The notes: generated by a model not told the origin, from the sequence alone. Positions 1-9,440 are shown, counted from the first letter of the stretch. The stretch: DNA of 41,820 nt from a bacterium (GCA_030430915.1 JAUIKH010000004.1:1-41820), one strand, 5' to 3'. Program-made: numbers and translations.

Positions 1-202
1 GCTTAATAAAGACCCAATTATTTGCAAACAGTACGGATTATTAATGAGGTACCATTACGTAACAGCAAAAATTATTAATCCTAGTGAATCTTTAAGGATA
101 AGTAACGAATTACTGTCTGCAAAGTGGGCAGATCAAACTAAATTAGAAGATTGCTTACCAGAAGTGTCACTAGGTCTTGAGCTTAACCGTGACAGACAGT
201 AA
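1..202 (+). CDS. C-terminal fragment of a truncated protein (possibly Nudix-like)
   Basis: Open frame from base 2 (..RYHYVTAKIINPSESLRISNELLSAKWADQTKLEDCLPEVSLGLELNRDRQ*), stop 200-202; 5' end lies outside the window. Confidence 0.4.
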   Translation, partial: LNKDPIICKQYGLLMRYHYVTAKIINPSESLRISNELLSAKWADQTKLEDCLPEVSLGLELNRDRQ

Positions 203-243
203 GTGTTAAAATATATAATGCGTCTACATGACGTTTATTTGTT

Positions 244-1500
244 ATGAAGAAAAAATCTAAAAATTACAAAAGCAAGAAGAAGGCGACTCCGAAAAAATCG
301 AAGTTCATGCTAAGTCATCCACTGGTGATACCTGTTACTACTTTTGTAGTTTTATTTTTTGTAGGGCTGGTTGCTTTTGTGATGCTGGGTGCTTCTACTC
401 AAGGTGCGGCAGATGCTAGAATAGTCAGTATTTTTACCGATGGTGAAAAGCGTACTGTTACAACAAGGGCAAAAACTGTCGGAGAATTACTAGAACGTGC
501 CAACATTCAATTAGTAGAAGAAGATATTGTAGAGCCAGCTAAAGACTCTCTGATACTTGAAGACAATACTCATATAAATATTTACCGTGCCAGATCAGTA
601 CAACTAGTAGATGGAGACAGGAAATTAATAGTTTTCACTGCTCAAAGGGCTCCCAGACTAGTAGCTGCAGATGCTGGAGTTGAGCTACTGCCCGAGGATG
701 AAGCTACATTTGAGCGATTAGAAACAGACGTACTAGAAACTTCAGCTACAGAACAACTATCAGTGAAGCGTTCTAAAGAAGTGCAACTTAATTTGTACGG
801 GGTGGTTAAGAAATTACGGACAACTGCCGACACTGTAGAAGAATTACTAGAACAAGAAAATGTTACGCCCGCTGAAAATGAACTAATCCAACCTGAATCA
901 ACAAGTCAGATTAAATCAGGCATTTTAGTTTCGGTTAACAGACCAGGAGTTAAAACAGTTTCAGTTAATGAGCCTATTCCTTTCGAATCTGTAACAGAGG
1001 ATGATGATTCTATCGAAGCTGGTCAATCTCAAATTAAAAATGAAGGCCAAGAAGGTATTAGAGCCGTGATTTATGAAATCGAGGAGAAAGACGGTCAAGA
1101 GATATCAAGAAAACAAATACAAGTAGTCAACTTAAAGGAGCCAGTTAATAAGGTAGTCTTACGAGGTACTAAGATTGTCCAGCCAACACTTAGCCCAAGT
1201 ACTAATGTTTCAGGTGATAAAGTTGCATTAATGACTGCAGCAGGAATTTCTGCTGGAGATCACGCATATGTTGATTTTATTATTGCCCATGAGTCTGGCT
1301 GGAGACCTGGAGCTGCAAATAGCTACTCAGGTGCGTATGGTCTATGTCAATCATTACCAGCAAGTAAAATGGCAAGTGCTGGTGGTGACTACTTAACAAA
1401 TCCTGTAACTCAACTCAGGTGGTGTAGTGGCTATGCAAATGGTCGTTATGGAAGCTGGGGTGGTGCATATAATGCCTGGTTAGCACAAGGCTGGTGGTAG
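244..1500 (+). CDS. YabE/Rpf-like cell-wall protein: TM, DUF348 repeats, G5 domain, C-terminal lysozyme-like domain
   Basis: N-terminal TM; VRTKAKTVGELL-type DUF348 repeats; G5-like VVNLKEPVNKVVLRGTK; C-terminal AHESGWRPGAANSYSGAYGLCQSLP..GGAYNAWLAQGWW. Confidence 0.8.
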   Translation: MKKKSKNYKSKKKATPKKSKFMLSHPLVIPVTTFVVLFFVGLVAFVMLGASTQGAADARIVSIFTDGEKRTVTTRAKTVGELLERANIQLVEEDIVEPAKDSLILEDNTHINIYRARSVQLVDGDRKLIVFTAQRAPRLVAADAGVELLPEDEATFERLETDVLETSATEQLSVKRSKEVQLNLYGVVKKLRTTADTVEELLEQENVTPAENELIQPESTSQIKSGILVSVNRPGVKTVSVNEPIPFESVTEDDDSIEAGQSQIKNEGQEGIRAVIYEIEEKDGQEISRKQIQVVNLKEPVNKVVLRGTKIVQPTLSPSTNVSGDKVALMTAAGISAGDHAYVDFIIAHESGWRPGAANSYSGAYGLCQSLPASKMASAGGDYLTNPVTQLRWCSGYANGRYGSWGGAYNAWLAQGWW

Positions 1501-1582
1501 AGTTTTAGACTTAGCACCTAAAGTGTTAGTAGGTCGGTTGTCTTCCATTATGTTTTTTCAAAATAAATGCTAGTATACATTT

Positions 1583-2071
1583 ATGAGTGAGTTCAGGCAA
1601 AAATGGGCAGTAGCATCTTTTTTTGAATCTTTGGACAATGGATTTGAGTTTGATTATACGGATAATCCACTTCATGTAACTTTGGCAGGAGTATTTGCCT
1701 CAAAAATGAGTGGACTCGAACTGTCCAAGATTCTTGAAAATACGGTATCTGATACTAAGCCATTTAAGATTACTGCCAAAGATGAGAAGTCATGGGGCAA
1801 CATTAAAGTCATGACACTAGAAAAATCTGAAAAATTTAATGAACTCTATTGGCTTATTCAGTCTAAACTTATAAAAAAAGGTGCAGAATTTAACGAACCC
1901 CAATATTTAAAAGAGGGATTTACTCCACATTGTACTAATCAGAAAAATAGCAGACTTTATAGTAGCGACATTGTAGAAGTAAACTCTGTAAGCCTTGTAG
2001 ATATGTTTCCAGATAGTAATGGCTATAAAAGGCGAGTACTGAAAACCATAAACCTAAGTTCAAATGACTAA
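1583..2071 (+). CDS. 2'-5' RNA ligase / 2H phosphoesterase superfamily protein
   Basis: Two HxT motifs (LHVTLAG and FTPHCT) in a 162-aa protein. Confidence 0.65.
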   Translation: MSEFRQKWAVASFFESLDNGFEFDYTDNPLHVTLAGVFASKMSGLELSKILENTVSDTKPFKITAKDEKSWGNIKVMTLEKSEKFNELYWLIQSKLIKKGAEFNEPQYLKEGFTPHCTNQKNSRLYSSDIVEVNSVSLVDMFPDSNGYKRRVLKTINLSSND

Positions 2072-2846
2072 AAAGGAATTAGGTCAACATTGGTTAAGCG
2101 ATAAAGGAATATTGAATTCTATTGCTGAGTGTGCAGATTTAAAAGTAGGGGATAGTGTATTAGAGATAGGCCCAGGTTTAGGCACTCTTACTGAAAAGCT
2201 AGCAAATAGTGGCGCAGAGGTTCTTGCTCTAGAATTTGATAGAGAACTTATAAAGGGCCTCAAGGCCAAATTCTCTAATTGCGATAATGTCGCAATTAGA
2301 GAAGGGGACATTAGATCGTTTGACTATATAAGTATGCCAAAAAACTATAAAGTCGTAGCAAATATCCCGTATTACTTAACTAGTAATTTAATTAAATCAT
2401 TAAGTGAAACTAACAATCCTCCTAAATTAGTAGTTTTGCTAATACAAAAAGAAGTAGCACAGCGATTATGTGCAATTCCTGGTGACATGAGTATTCTAAG
2501 TTGCACTTCTCAGTTCTATTTTGAATGTAGTTTAGGTATGGAAGTTCCAGCTAAGTATTTCACGCCTCCACCAAAAGTCGACTCCCAAGTGGTAATACTC
2601 TCAAAAAGAAGTGCAAAGTTATTTTATGTCGATGAGTCTAAATTCTTCAATCTTATTAAAGCTGGATTTTCTGAAAAACGAAAAACTCTGAGGAATTCAC
2701 TCAGTAGTTCTCTAAATATTAGCAAGACAGATGTAGAATCTATTCTAGAACATGCAGGAGTAGAACCAAGCTCAAGGGCACAGCAACTATCGCTAAAAGA
2801 ATGGCATGAATTATACCTAGCGTATAATAATAGTTATGAATCATGA
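2064..2846 (+). CDS. rsmA: 16S rRNA (adenine1518-N6/adenine1519-N6) dimethyltransferase
   Basis: LGQHWLSDKGIL, VLEIGPGLGTLTEKLA, VVANIPYYLTSNLI, FTPPPKVDSQVV. Confidence 0.93.
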   Translation: MTKKELGQHWLSDKGILNSIAECADLKVGDSVLEIGPGLGTLTEKLANSGAEVLALEFDRELIKGLKAKFSNCDNVAIREGDIRSFDYISMPKNYKVVANIPYYLTSNLIKSLSETNNPPKLVVLLIQKEVAQRLCAIPGDMSILSCTSQFYFECSLGMEVPAKYFTPPPKVDSQVVILSKRSAKLFYVDESKFFNLIKAGFSEKRKTLRNSLSSSLNISKTDVESILEHAGVEPSSRAQQLSLKEWHELYLAYNNSYES

Positions 2847-3345
2847 CGATCATTCAATGAATGAGCCAAATAAATCAGTTGAATATTCAAAATTTGCTGG
2901 AGTTATGGTATTAATAGCAATTTTGTCTTATTTGCATGCAAATAATGCTGGTGCTAGTTTAATGCAGTATCTAGAAAGTTTTATGGGTGTTTTCTTTATT
3001 GTTTTTGCCAGCTTCAAAATCTATAACCTCAAAGAATTTGCATATGGGTTTCAAAGTTATGATTTAGTGGCTAAAAAAAGCTTAGCCTATAGTTATTTAT
3101 ACCCATTTATTCAACTAACTTTTGGATTTGTATATTTATTAGGATATTCAAACATTACTGTAAATATATTGGTTTTATTTATTTCGCTTATAAGTGGAGC
3201 AGGAGTATTAGATAAAATTCTAAAAAAACAGCAAATTCACTGTGTTTGTTTAGGTAATGTTATTAAACTACCTTTGTCGACGATAAGTTTTGTAGAAGAT
3301 TTTGGCATGGCGATAATGGCTCTAGCTATGCTGATATTACGATAA
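2836..3345 (+). CDS. MauE/DoxX-like integral membrane protein
   Basis: Four predicted TM helices; IHCVCLGNVIKLPLSTISFVEDFGMAIMALAML resembles the MauE-type C-terminus. Confidence 0.55.
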   Translation: MNHDDHSMNEPNKSVEYSKFAGVMVLIAILSYLHANNAGASLMQYLESFMGVFFIVFASFKIYNLKEFAYGFQSYDLVAKKSLAYSYLYPFIQLTFGFVYLLGYSNITVNILVLFISLISGAGVLDKILKKQQIHCVCLGNVIKLPLSTISFVEDFGMAIMALAMLILR

Positions 3346-3382
3346 GTGTTATGCTTATTTTATAAATATAAGGTGGACCTTA

Positions 3383-4219
3383 ATGGATCAAGAAAATTTA
3401 TCAGCTGAAAACAACGTAAACTATCCAAACTATAAAAAGAACGATCAGAAAATAACAGATCCGGCGCCTAAACCTAAAGGCAAACATAAAGCCTTGTTGA
3501 TTTTTATCTTTGTATTACTATTTGGAGTAATAGGTATCTTAGGTTATCTACTGTATCAAGAAAAGAATAGCTTAGAAGAAGTGCAGAATGTAGCGACAGA
3601 GCAAATCGTAGCTGAAGATACAGAAGTTAAAGAAGAAAATACTGTACCCGATGGTTATACTGAATACAAAAATGAAGAATATGGTTTCTCTTTTAATTAT
3701 CCTGAGCGGTGGGGAGAAGTTTCTGTGGTTGAAGGGTTTGAAAAAGAAAGTGGTCATCTAGTAAATGGTGACGAAAAAATAGTAAAGTTCTCTGGTAATC
3801 CAAACGTTATAGCAGGCGTAAAAACTAAGGATTGGCAACATAATGACATAGGTCACGGGGGAACTACAGTTCCTGGTTTTATAAGCTTTACAGAATCTGT
3901 AAATCAAACAAAAGAGTATGTGACGGCACAAGATATATATCTAGATGAAGATAATATGTTTGGATTTGTATCAATTTGTAATGATTTTTGTACTGCGGAT
4001 CACCCAAAAACTTTAGCGCAGATAAAAGTTAAGCTTGATAATGAAAAGATTGATGGAGTTGAAATATTTAGTTACGGAGATGTATTAGGCTTAGATTATC
4101 TTAGCAAAGAAACTACGTGGAATTTTGATGCAATTCTGGAAGCTAAAGCTCACGAACTTTTTCCTTCGTCTGACAATCGATATCTAGAAATTCAAGAAGT
4201 GTCACGTAGTATTAAGTAG
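3383..4219 (+). CDS. Hypothetical single-TM protein with extracytoplasmic domain
   Basis: One N-terminal TM segment; ORF with SD ataaggtgg upstream. Confidence 0.6.
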   Translation: MDQENLSAENNVNYPNYKKNDQKITDPAPKPKGKHKALLIFIFVLLFGVIGILGYLLYQEKNSLEEVQNVATEQIVAEDTEVKEENTVPDGYTEYKNEEYGFSFNYPERWGEVSVVEGFEKESGHLVNGDEKIVKFSGNPNVIAGVKTKDWQHNDIGHGGTTVPGFISFTESVNQTKEYVTAQDIYLDEDNMFGFVSICNDFCTADHPKTLAQIKVKLDNEKIDGVEIFSYGDVLGLDYLSKETTWNFDAILEAKAHELFPSSDNRYLEIQEVSRSIK

Positions 4220-4237
4220 CCATATTAATTAATCTGC

Positions 4238-4256
4238 TATAATGCTTAACAAGCAT
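4238..4256 (+). promoter_or_regulatory. Putative -10 (TATAAT) overlapping inverted repeat ATGCTT-aac-AAGCAT upstream of the MarR gene
   Basis: TATAAT 4238-4243 and perfect 6-bp inverted repeat 4242-4256. Confidence 0.4.
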
Positions 4257-4276
4257 ATGGTTACTTAGGAGGGTAT

Positions 4277-4699
4277 ATGCAACCACGATTTTATTGGCAA
4301 GTACATAAGATATCTTTTCTGTTAGAGAAAAAAGCTGACGAAAGACTAAAAGAGCAAGTTGGAGTTGGTTTTGCTCAGTACAAAGTCATGGAGGCTGTAG
4401 GTCGTAATATGCTTGCCAAGCAAAACACCATTGCTAATCTACTAGATCAAACAGAGGCAAGCATTAGTAGGCAGATAAAATTACTTCAAAACAAAGAGTT
4501 GCTTGTTGCTGCAAATGTTATGGGTAATAAACGCGCTCGAGAGCTGTCATTGACTGAAAAGGGTGAGGATATTTTACAGCAATGTGAAGAAATTTTAGAT
4601 TTTGTTCAGGCAAAATTTATAAGTGGATTAAGCTTCGAAGAACAAGAAATGTTAAAGATAATTTTAGATAAAACGATAAATAATATCAGTAACAACTAG
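4277..4699 (+). CDS. MarR-family transcriptional regulator
   Basis: 140 aa; winged-helix pattern NTIANLLDQTEASISRQIKLLQNKELL...RARELSLTEKGEDIL. Confidence 0.82.
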   Translation: MQPRFYWQVHKISFLLEKKADERLKEQVGVGFAQYKVMEAVGRNMLAKQNTIANLLDQTEASISRQIKLLQNKELLVAANVMGNKRARELSLTEKGEDILQQCEEILDFVQAKFISGLSFEEQEMLKIILDKTINNISNN

Positions 4700-5937
4700 T
4701 CTGGAGTTTCTTGTTTTTTAGGGAAGTATTTCTCTGCGAAATAAACGTACACTCCATTAGTCCAGCCAAATCCAGTCTGAGAAGGGTAAAGACCCTCAAC
4801 TGGTTTGAGCGTTGGGTTTACTACATTGTATTTTTCGATTAACACACCATTGTTAATGAACCAGTCAGTACAGGTTTTTATCCATTTTTTTACAAGTAGT
4901 CGTGCATCGTTTTCGTATCCGTAACGTTCTAAACCTTCTATGACCATGAATTGTAATGGCGCCCATCCGTTTGGGTAAGCCCACTGTGTTTTTGTCGAAC
5001 CAAAAAGAGGTGCATACATAAACGAACCAGTTGTTGTCGTTAGCCCACCTTTTTTATTAAATCTTTCTATATTTTTTCGAAGTTTATTAGCTTGATCATT
5101 TGTTGCTAGGCCAGACCACAAAGCATAATAAGCAGCTAGAGACCATACACTACTTCTCTTCTTTTCAATATAATTATAATCAAAAAAGAATCCTTTTCTT
5201 TTGTCCCACATTAGTTTATCTACTGATTTCTTTCTATGGCGAGCTGCATATTTCCAAATTTTAGATTCAGAATATTCTCCTAATATTTCAGCTGCCCGAG
5301 AGAAATCCATTTCATATTTATAAAGTAAACAGTTTAAATCAATAGGTAAATAGTCGAGACATTGTCTCTGGAATCTAGGAGTCATATCCCATCCACTTTC
5401 AGCTTCGGCTAAGTCATGTAGGTAATTAATGTCGTAGTATCTGCTTAAACCTTTATATACATTTCTATCATGGGGATGGTCACTGGCAGTCCAAACATTT
5501 CTATATTCTTTTTTTGCTACTTCCATCCTTTTTTTAAGCCATGCATCTGATTTTCCATATTTATCAAAAACATGAAAAATAAAACTGGTTAATATCGGGG
5601 GCTGAGACCTGCTAGTTAAATAATATCTATTGCCATTCGGAACCATTCCGAGTTTGTCGAACATAAATATGAGATTATCTAACATTCCAGAAACTAATTG
5701 CTCATTGTTTATTCCAATTGATGTGAAGTAGCTGTCCCAATAGTACTGTTCTTCAAATGCAAATCTGTCATTTCCTGGGCTAGGAACAATGTATGCATGC
5801 GGCAACTTGATTAATGTTGACTCTGATTTAGTAACTTCTCTTAGTAAAGTAGGCCAATAATTATTAATATAATCAACCACATCATCGATGTCATTTTGTC
5901 TCAAGGGATTTTTTTGAATTTTTAGTAGGTCAATCAC
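4696..5937 (-). CDS. Glycoside hydrolase family 37 (trehalase-like)
   Basis: YYWDSYFTSIGI, GMVPNGNRYYLTSRSQPP, TQWAYPNGWAPLQFMVIEGL, QTGFGWTNGVYV. Confidence 0.85.
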   Translation of the reverse strand: MIDLLKIQKNPLRQNDIDDVVDYINNYWPTLLREVTKSESTLIKLPHAYIVPSPGNDRFAFEEQYYWDSYFTSIGINNEQLVSGMLDNLIFMFDKLGMVPNGNRYYLTSRSQPPILTSFIFHVFDKYGKSDAWLKKRMEVAKKEYRNVWTASDHPHDRNVYKGLSRYYDINYLHDLAEAESGWDMTPRFQRQCLDYLPIDLNCLLYKYEMDFSRAAEILGEYSESKIWKYAARHRKKSVDKLMWDKRKGFFFDYNYIEKKRSSVWSLAAYYALWSGLATNDQANKLRKNIERFNKKGGLTTTTGSFMYAPLFGSTKTQWAYPNGWAPLQFMVIEGLERYGYENDARLLVKKWIKTCTDWFINNGVLIEKYNVVNPTLKPVEGLYPSQTGFGWTNGVYVYFAEKYFPKKQETPD

Positions 5938-6077
5938 TAAGTATATTCTAACGATTTAAGCTGTGTTATGGTAGTGTTTAAAACGTAAAAAATGTGATAA
6001 AAAGCACAAGCATAATAATATAATTGACAGTAGAAACAAAAAGTATAATAATAGAACTAAATAAGTGAGGAGAAAAT

Positions 6078-6338
6078 ATGTTTAATGCACTACATAATGC
6101 ACTAATTGAATGGAACAGAAATACAGGTGATCGTCAAAAATTACAGCATACATACGTAACGATTGCGGTGATGTTTGTTGTTATTGCTGGAATTGTTAGT
6201 TTGGTGGACTCAAAATCAGGACAAGATTTGCTGGTAGTAACCGTTGTTGCAGGTGCAATATTTTTGGTAAATGCAGTTCTTTGGAGTTTGCTGGAATCTA
6301 CAGTTATTGCACGACTTTCAGGCCGCCATAAGAAATAA
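6078..6338 (+). CDS. Hypothetical small membrane protein (2 TM)
   Basis: 86-aa ORF, SD gaggag upstream, two hydrophobic segments. Confidence 0.55.
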   Translation: MFNALHNALIEWNRNTGDRQKLQHTYVTIAVMFVVIAGIVSLVDSKSGQDLLVVTVVAGAIFLVNAVLWSLLESTVIARLSGRHKK

Positions 6339-6341
6339 ATA

Positions 6342-6818
6342 CTAAAAATTAGCTGGATTCTCTTCGGTATGAAATGTCGGTATTACTGCTGCACTAGCAG
6401 TTGCAGCAGTTGTTCCATATGCTAAATCCACTAAATCAGGCGTAGTTTCGCCCCATATATCCAGTACACTTAAGCCAAATCTTGTTTCAGTAAATGAGTT
6501 TAGTAGTAGACCAGCAGCTAAACCTACCGTAGCCATCTTTAATCTAGTTTTGGGCACATCTACATGTCTGTTTTCAGTTTCTGCCTTGTTGGCAAAGTAA
6601 TTACCTATGGCAAGCCCTGCCATGGCACCAGTTTGCCACGATATATTTACGTTACCCACATGATCCATTACGTCAATAGGCTCAGGAAGTCTGTCTCTTG
6701 TACCGGGGATATCTTTAGTCAGAATGCCAGCTAAACTTACTATCCCTGCTGTAACATATCTTAAGTTAAATATTCTAACTCTATTTCTTACTTCTTTCCC
6801 AGACTCAATTATCCGCAT
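6342..6818 (-). CDS. Hypothetical protein
   Basis: 158-aa ORF with SD ggggag upstream of ATG on the minus strand. Confidence 0.55.
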   Translation of the reverse strand: MRIIESGKEVRNRVRIFNLRYVTAGIVSLAGILTKDIPGTRDRLPEPIDVMDHVGNVNISWQTGAMAGLAIGNYFANKAETENRHVDVPKTRLKMATVGLAAGLLLNSFTETRFGLSVLDIWGETTPDLVDLAYGTTAATASAAVIPTFHTEENPANF

Positions 6819-6856
6819 GAAATGGTCTCCCCTAAAAGCATCTTCAATGTCACTAA

Positions 6857-7195
6857 CTAGTTATCCTCCGATTTATCTAGAGGCATCACTATTGTGCAAG
6901 CGATATCTCCAACAACATTGGCAGTACCATTATCAATTTCATATGTGCCTTCACATTCTTGTGGATTTTCATCTTCTGTTTGAAGAGTAAAGGTAAATGT
7001 TTCGTCTCCGTCTAAAACTATATTTCCTAAACTTGTGTATTGATCTGCTAGTTGTTCAGATATTTCTTGGTTGTGTCTCTGAACATCTTCTATGTCTTGT
7101 TCTCCTGAATTAGCAATTGCAGGAATAGCGGCAAACACAATAGCACCAGCTATATAACCAGTAAAATATCCTGGCCAAAATTTATTTTTCTCCAT
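6857..7195 (-). CDS. Hypothetical single-TM extracytoplasmic protein
   Basis: N-terminal TM (YFTGYIAGAIVFAAIPAIA); preceded by structured leader. Confidence 0.6.
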   Translation of the reverse strand: MEKNKFWPGYFTGYIAGAIVFAAIPAIANSGEQDIEDVQRHNQEISEQLADQYTSLGNIVLDGDETFTFTLQTEDENPQECEGTYEIDNGTANVVGDIACTIVMPLDKSEDN

Positions 7196-7200
7196 ATTAA

Positions 7201-7354
7201 AAGCGCCTCCTTAACGCCTGATTAAACTTTCGCCTTAGTGTGCGATTTGCTTATCCAGACAGGAGACGCTTCCTCTTAAAGTCTACTACTGTATGCTTGG
7301 GCAGATGCCGTTTCGGTGTCCGTCATAGTCACTGTATGCTAACGCCTACGGACA
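7201..7354 (-). ncRNA. Structured 5' leader (riboswitch-like), copy A
   Basis: P1 TGTCCGT/ACGGACA (7348-7354 with 7317-7323), core CCGAAACGGCATCTGCCCAAGC (7295-7316), anti-SD AAGCGTCTCCT (7261-7271) pairing with SD AAGGAGGCGCTT (7201-7212); homologous to 24586-24719. Confidence 0.7.
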
Positions 7355-7574
7355 GAATCAATCGATTCCTACAACTATATTATAGCACATAGAAAATATA
7401 TGTCAATATGGTGGAGCAGGGTATTACTTGTAAATAATTATAAAAACGCTACACGTAAGAATGGCGTATACTGGTCTAAGGAAGATTATTAGAATCAGAG
7501 TTAACGACCCTGCCTACGTAGCTATCCCAATGATCAAGAAATATTAGCAAAGTAGAATTTAAAGGATTAAACAT

Positions 7575-7970
7575 ATGAAAATAAATGTAAGTGTAATAGT
7601 ATTGCATGCTTCAAAAGTATTGCTAATGCAAAGAAGCTTAAATGACTATTACTTTGCCGGTGCATGGGGAATACCAGGCGGGTACATGGAAGATCACGAA
7701 CTCACTCTAGAAGAGACTGCAAAAAGGGAGGTCATGGAAGAATTGGGAGTTGAAATAGTTCCCGAAAAAATCCTCTTTAACAACAGAAACAATGATACTG
7801 ATTCACTCTATTTAGTTTACGAAGCAAAACTTAAAAACTCTCAAGACTATCCACACGGACCAAAAGTCTCAGAAGAAGCTAATGACTATACTTGGGATAC
7901 AAAAGAAGACTTGGAAAAGCTAGAATTTACCCCATACACCAAAGACAGGCTTTTAAAGGTTCTTAGTTAA
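7575..7970 (+). CDS. Nudix hydrolase
   Basis: Nudix box GGYMEDHELTLEETAKREVMEELGVE. Confidence 0.9.
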   Translation: MKINVSVIVLHASKVLLMQRSLNDYYFAGAWGIPGGYMEDHELTLEETAKREVMEELGVEIVPEKILFNNRNNDTDSLYLVYEAKLKNSQDYPHGPKVSEEANDYTWDTKEDLEKLEFTPYTKDRLLKVLS

Positions 7971-8064
7971 GTATTAATGCAAAATATTTCCTATGCTTAT
8001 ATGAGCCGGTAGGTACGAATCTTTAAAATTCGCTCGGCAATGTGCAAGCACTCAATTTTTACTA

Positions 8065-8304
8065 TTATATTAATCTTTTCCGCATGAAAGCTTTGTCTGA
8101 AGCTGTTTTTAAGTATTTTTCAAAATACACTGCTTTGCTTTTTGTAGAAAATGACCCATACCAAACAATAGTTCAAGGCTTGAACTTTGCAGTATATTTC
8201 GACTTACCACTATTGTGGTCTTTTAGTCTATTTTTTAGATCATTTGTTTGACCGATATACATCTGGTCATAATCCTTGCTTTTTAGTACGTATACATAGT
8301 GCAT
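8065..8304 (-). pseudogene. GIY-YIG endonuclease-like gene with internal TGA
   Basis: Minus-strand frame MHYVYVLKSKDYDQMYIGQTNDLKNRLKDHNSGKSKYTAKFKP*TIVWYGSFSTKSKAVYFEKYLKTASDKAFMRKRLI*; in-frame TGA at 8173-8175. Confidence 0.8.
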
Positions 8305-8346
8305 GAAAATATATTAGTCCATCCGTCGCCAAAAAGCTATGGAGGA

Positions 8347-8426
8347 CATTCTTCGCTCTCTAGGCTATAAGTGGCAACCCATTTTCTAATGGCCTGCCAT
8401 TCGTAGCCTAATTTAGGCGAAGAATG
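8347..8426. repeat. Long imperfect hairpin abutting tmRNA 3' end
   Basis: CATTCTTCGC (8347-8356) / GCGAAGAATG (8417-8426) with nested AGGCTA/TAGCCT and TGGCA/TGCCA arms. Confidence 0.65.
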
Positions 8427-8829
8427 GTGGAGCTGGTGGGTACTGCCCCCACGTCCATCGGTTAACTTATTGAACATTCTACAAGCTTAGTCTATTTAAT
8501 TTTTCTTAAGTCCATATGATCTAAATAGACAAAATACGTATGAACAGCAATCTTATAGTCTTAGCTGTCGTCCTAAGACGGCAGACAACAGAGCAATCAG
8601 ATAATATAAGACCCAATACTTCTATCTGATGTCAAAGCATGGATCGCTACCTATATATTAGGCAGCTAGTGCGAAGTTTGAAGGAGAAAGCTTTGCAGCT
8701 AAGTCCTTAATCAAGCCTTCGCGGTTAGATGTATTTGCATCTGTTTAATTGATCCAGTTAACGTATAGATCAAGCCGGCTTGCCATTTCAACTTGTTAAA
8801 TTCCAATGTCGAGCTTAAAATTCAGCCCC
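8425..8829 (-). ncRNA. ssrA: tmRNA (transfer-messenger RNA)
   Basis: 5' GGGGCTGAATTTTAAGCTCGACA..., 3' ...CAGCTCCACCA (acceptor pairing GGGGCTG/CAGCTCC); tag ORF at 8658-8738 encodes ANTSNREGLIKDLAAKLSPSNFALAA*. Confidence 0.93.
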
Positions 8830-8928
8830 ATATTATGATTTTAATAATTTAAGGTATAAAAACCCCAAATTATATACTATTATAGCATAATGCTAAAGAT
8901 TAAACAAGCAAAGTGTTACAATTAATTT

Positions 8929-9096
8929 ATGTATTCAGAGTGTAGTAAAAAAATAAGTTTTGATACTGAAAAACAAGCTAAAAATGCAGCAACTGTTGCC
9001 AAGCATCAACACGGATCAAGACTAAAAGTTTATAAATGTACTAAATGTCAGTTATGGCATCTATCAACAGATTACGGAGATCAAGATGACAATTAA
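8929..9096 (+). CDS. Small zinc-ribbon-like protein (55 aa)
   Basis: MYSECSKKISFDTEKQAKNAATVAKHQHGSRLKVYKCTKCQLWHLSTDYGDQDDN; CxxC and Cys/His pairs; below the ORF-track cutoff; overlaps the next start. Confidence 0.6.
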   Translation: MYSECSKKISFDTEKQAKNAATVAKHQHGSRLKVYKCTKCQLWHLSTDYGDQDDN

Positions 9097-9403
9097 TGAG
9101 TACCAAAAAGAGCTAGATAAAATTCTACAAGCTTACGAAAAACCATACTGGTCACCACTAAGTAACGTAGCTCATTTAGTCGAAGAAGTTGGTGAAGTGG
9201 CAAGAGTAATGAACCATAAATACGGCGACAAGCCAAAAAAGAAAACCGAAGATCCAGATAATTTAGCTGATGAACTAGGTGATGTGTTGTTTACTCTAGT
9301 TTGTATCGCAAATAGTGAAGGTGTGGATTTAGAACAGCAATTCCAGACATCAATAGATAAACTTACAATAAGAGATAAAGATAGGTTTAATAAAAAGCAA
9401 TGA
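9086..9403 (+). CDS. MazG-like nucleotide pyrophosphohydrolase
   Basis: LVEEVGEVARVMNH...NLADELGDVLFTLVCIANSEGVDLEQ. Confidence 0.85.
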   Translation: MTINEYQKELDKILQAYEKPYWSPLSNVAHLVEEVGEVARVMNHKYGDKPKKKTEDPDNLADELGDVLFTLVCIANSEGVDLEQQFQTSIDKLTIRDKDRFNKKQ

Positions 9404-9440
9404 TTAGTAATAAAGTTAACTCAGTGATATAATAATTTTT

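Noticed and set aside
7405-7425. CCTGCTCCACCA-like tRNA 3' end on the minus strand
   Set aside because: No T-loop or acceptor partner nearby; too short to separate from chance
8042-8251. 69-aa plus-strand ORF
   Set aside because: Antisense of the GIY-YIG pseudogene; that frame has the recognisable domain
8065-8304. Possibility that UGA is recoded (as Trp or Gly)
   Set aside because: Several well-supported ORFs terminate at TGA followed at once by the next gene, so the standard code fits
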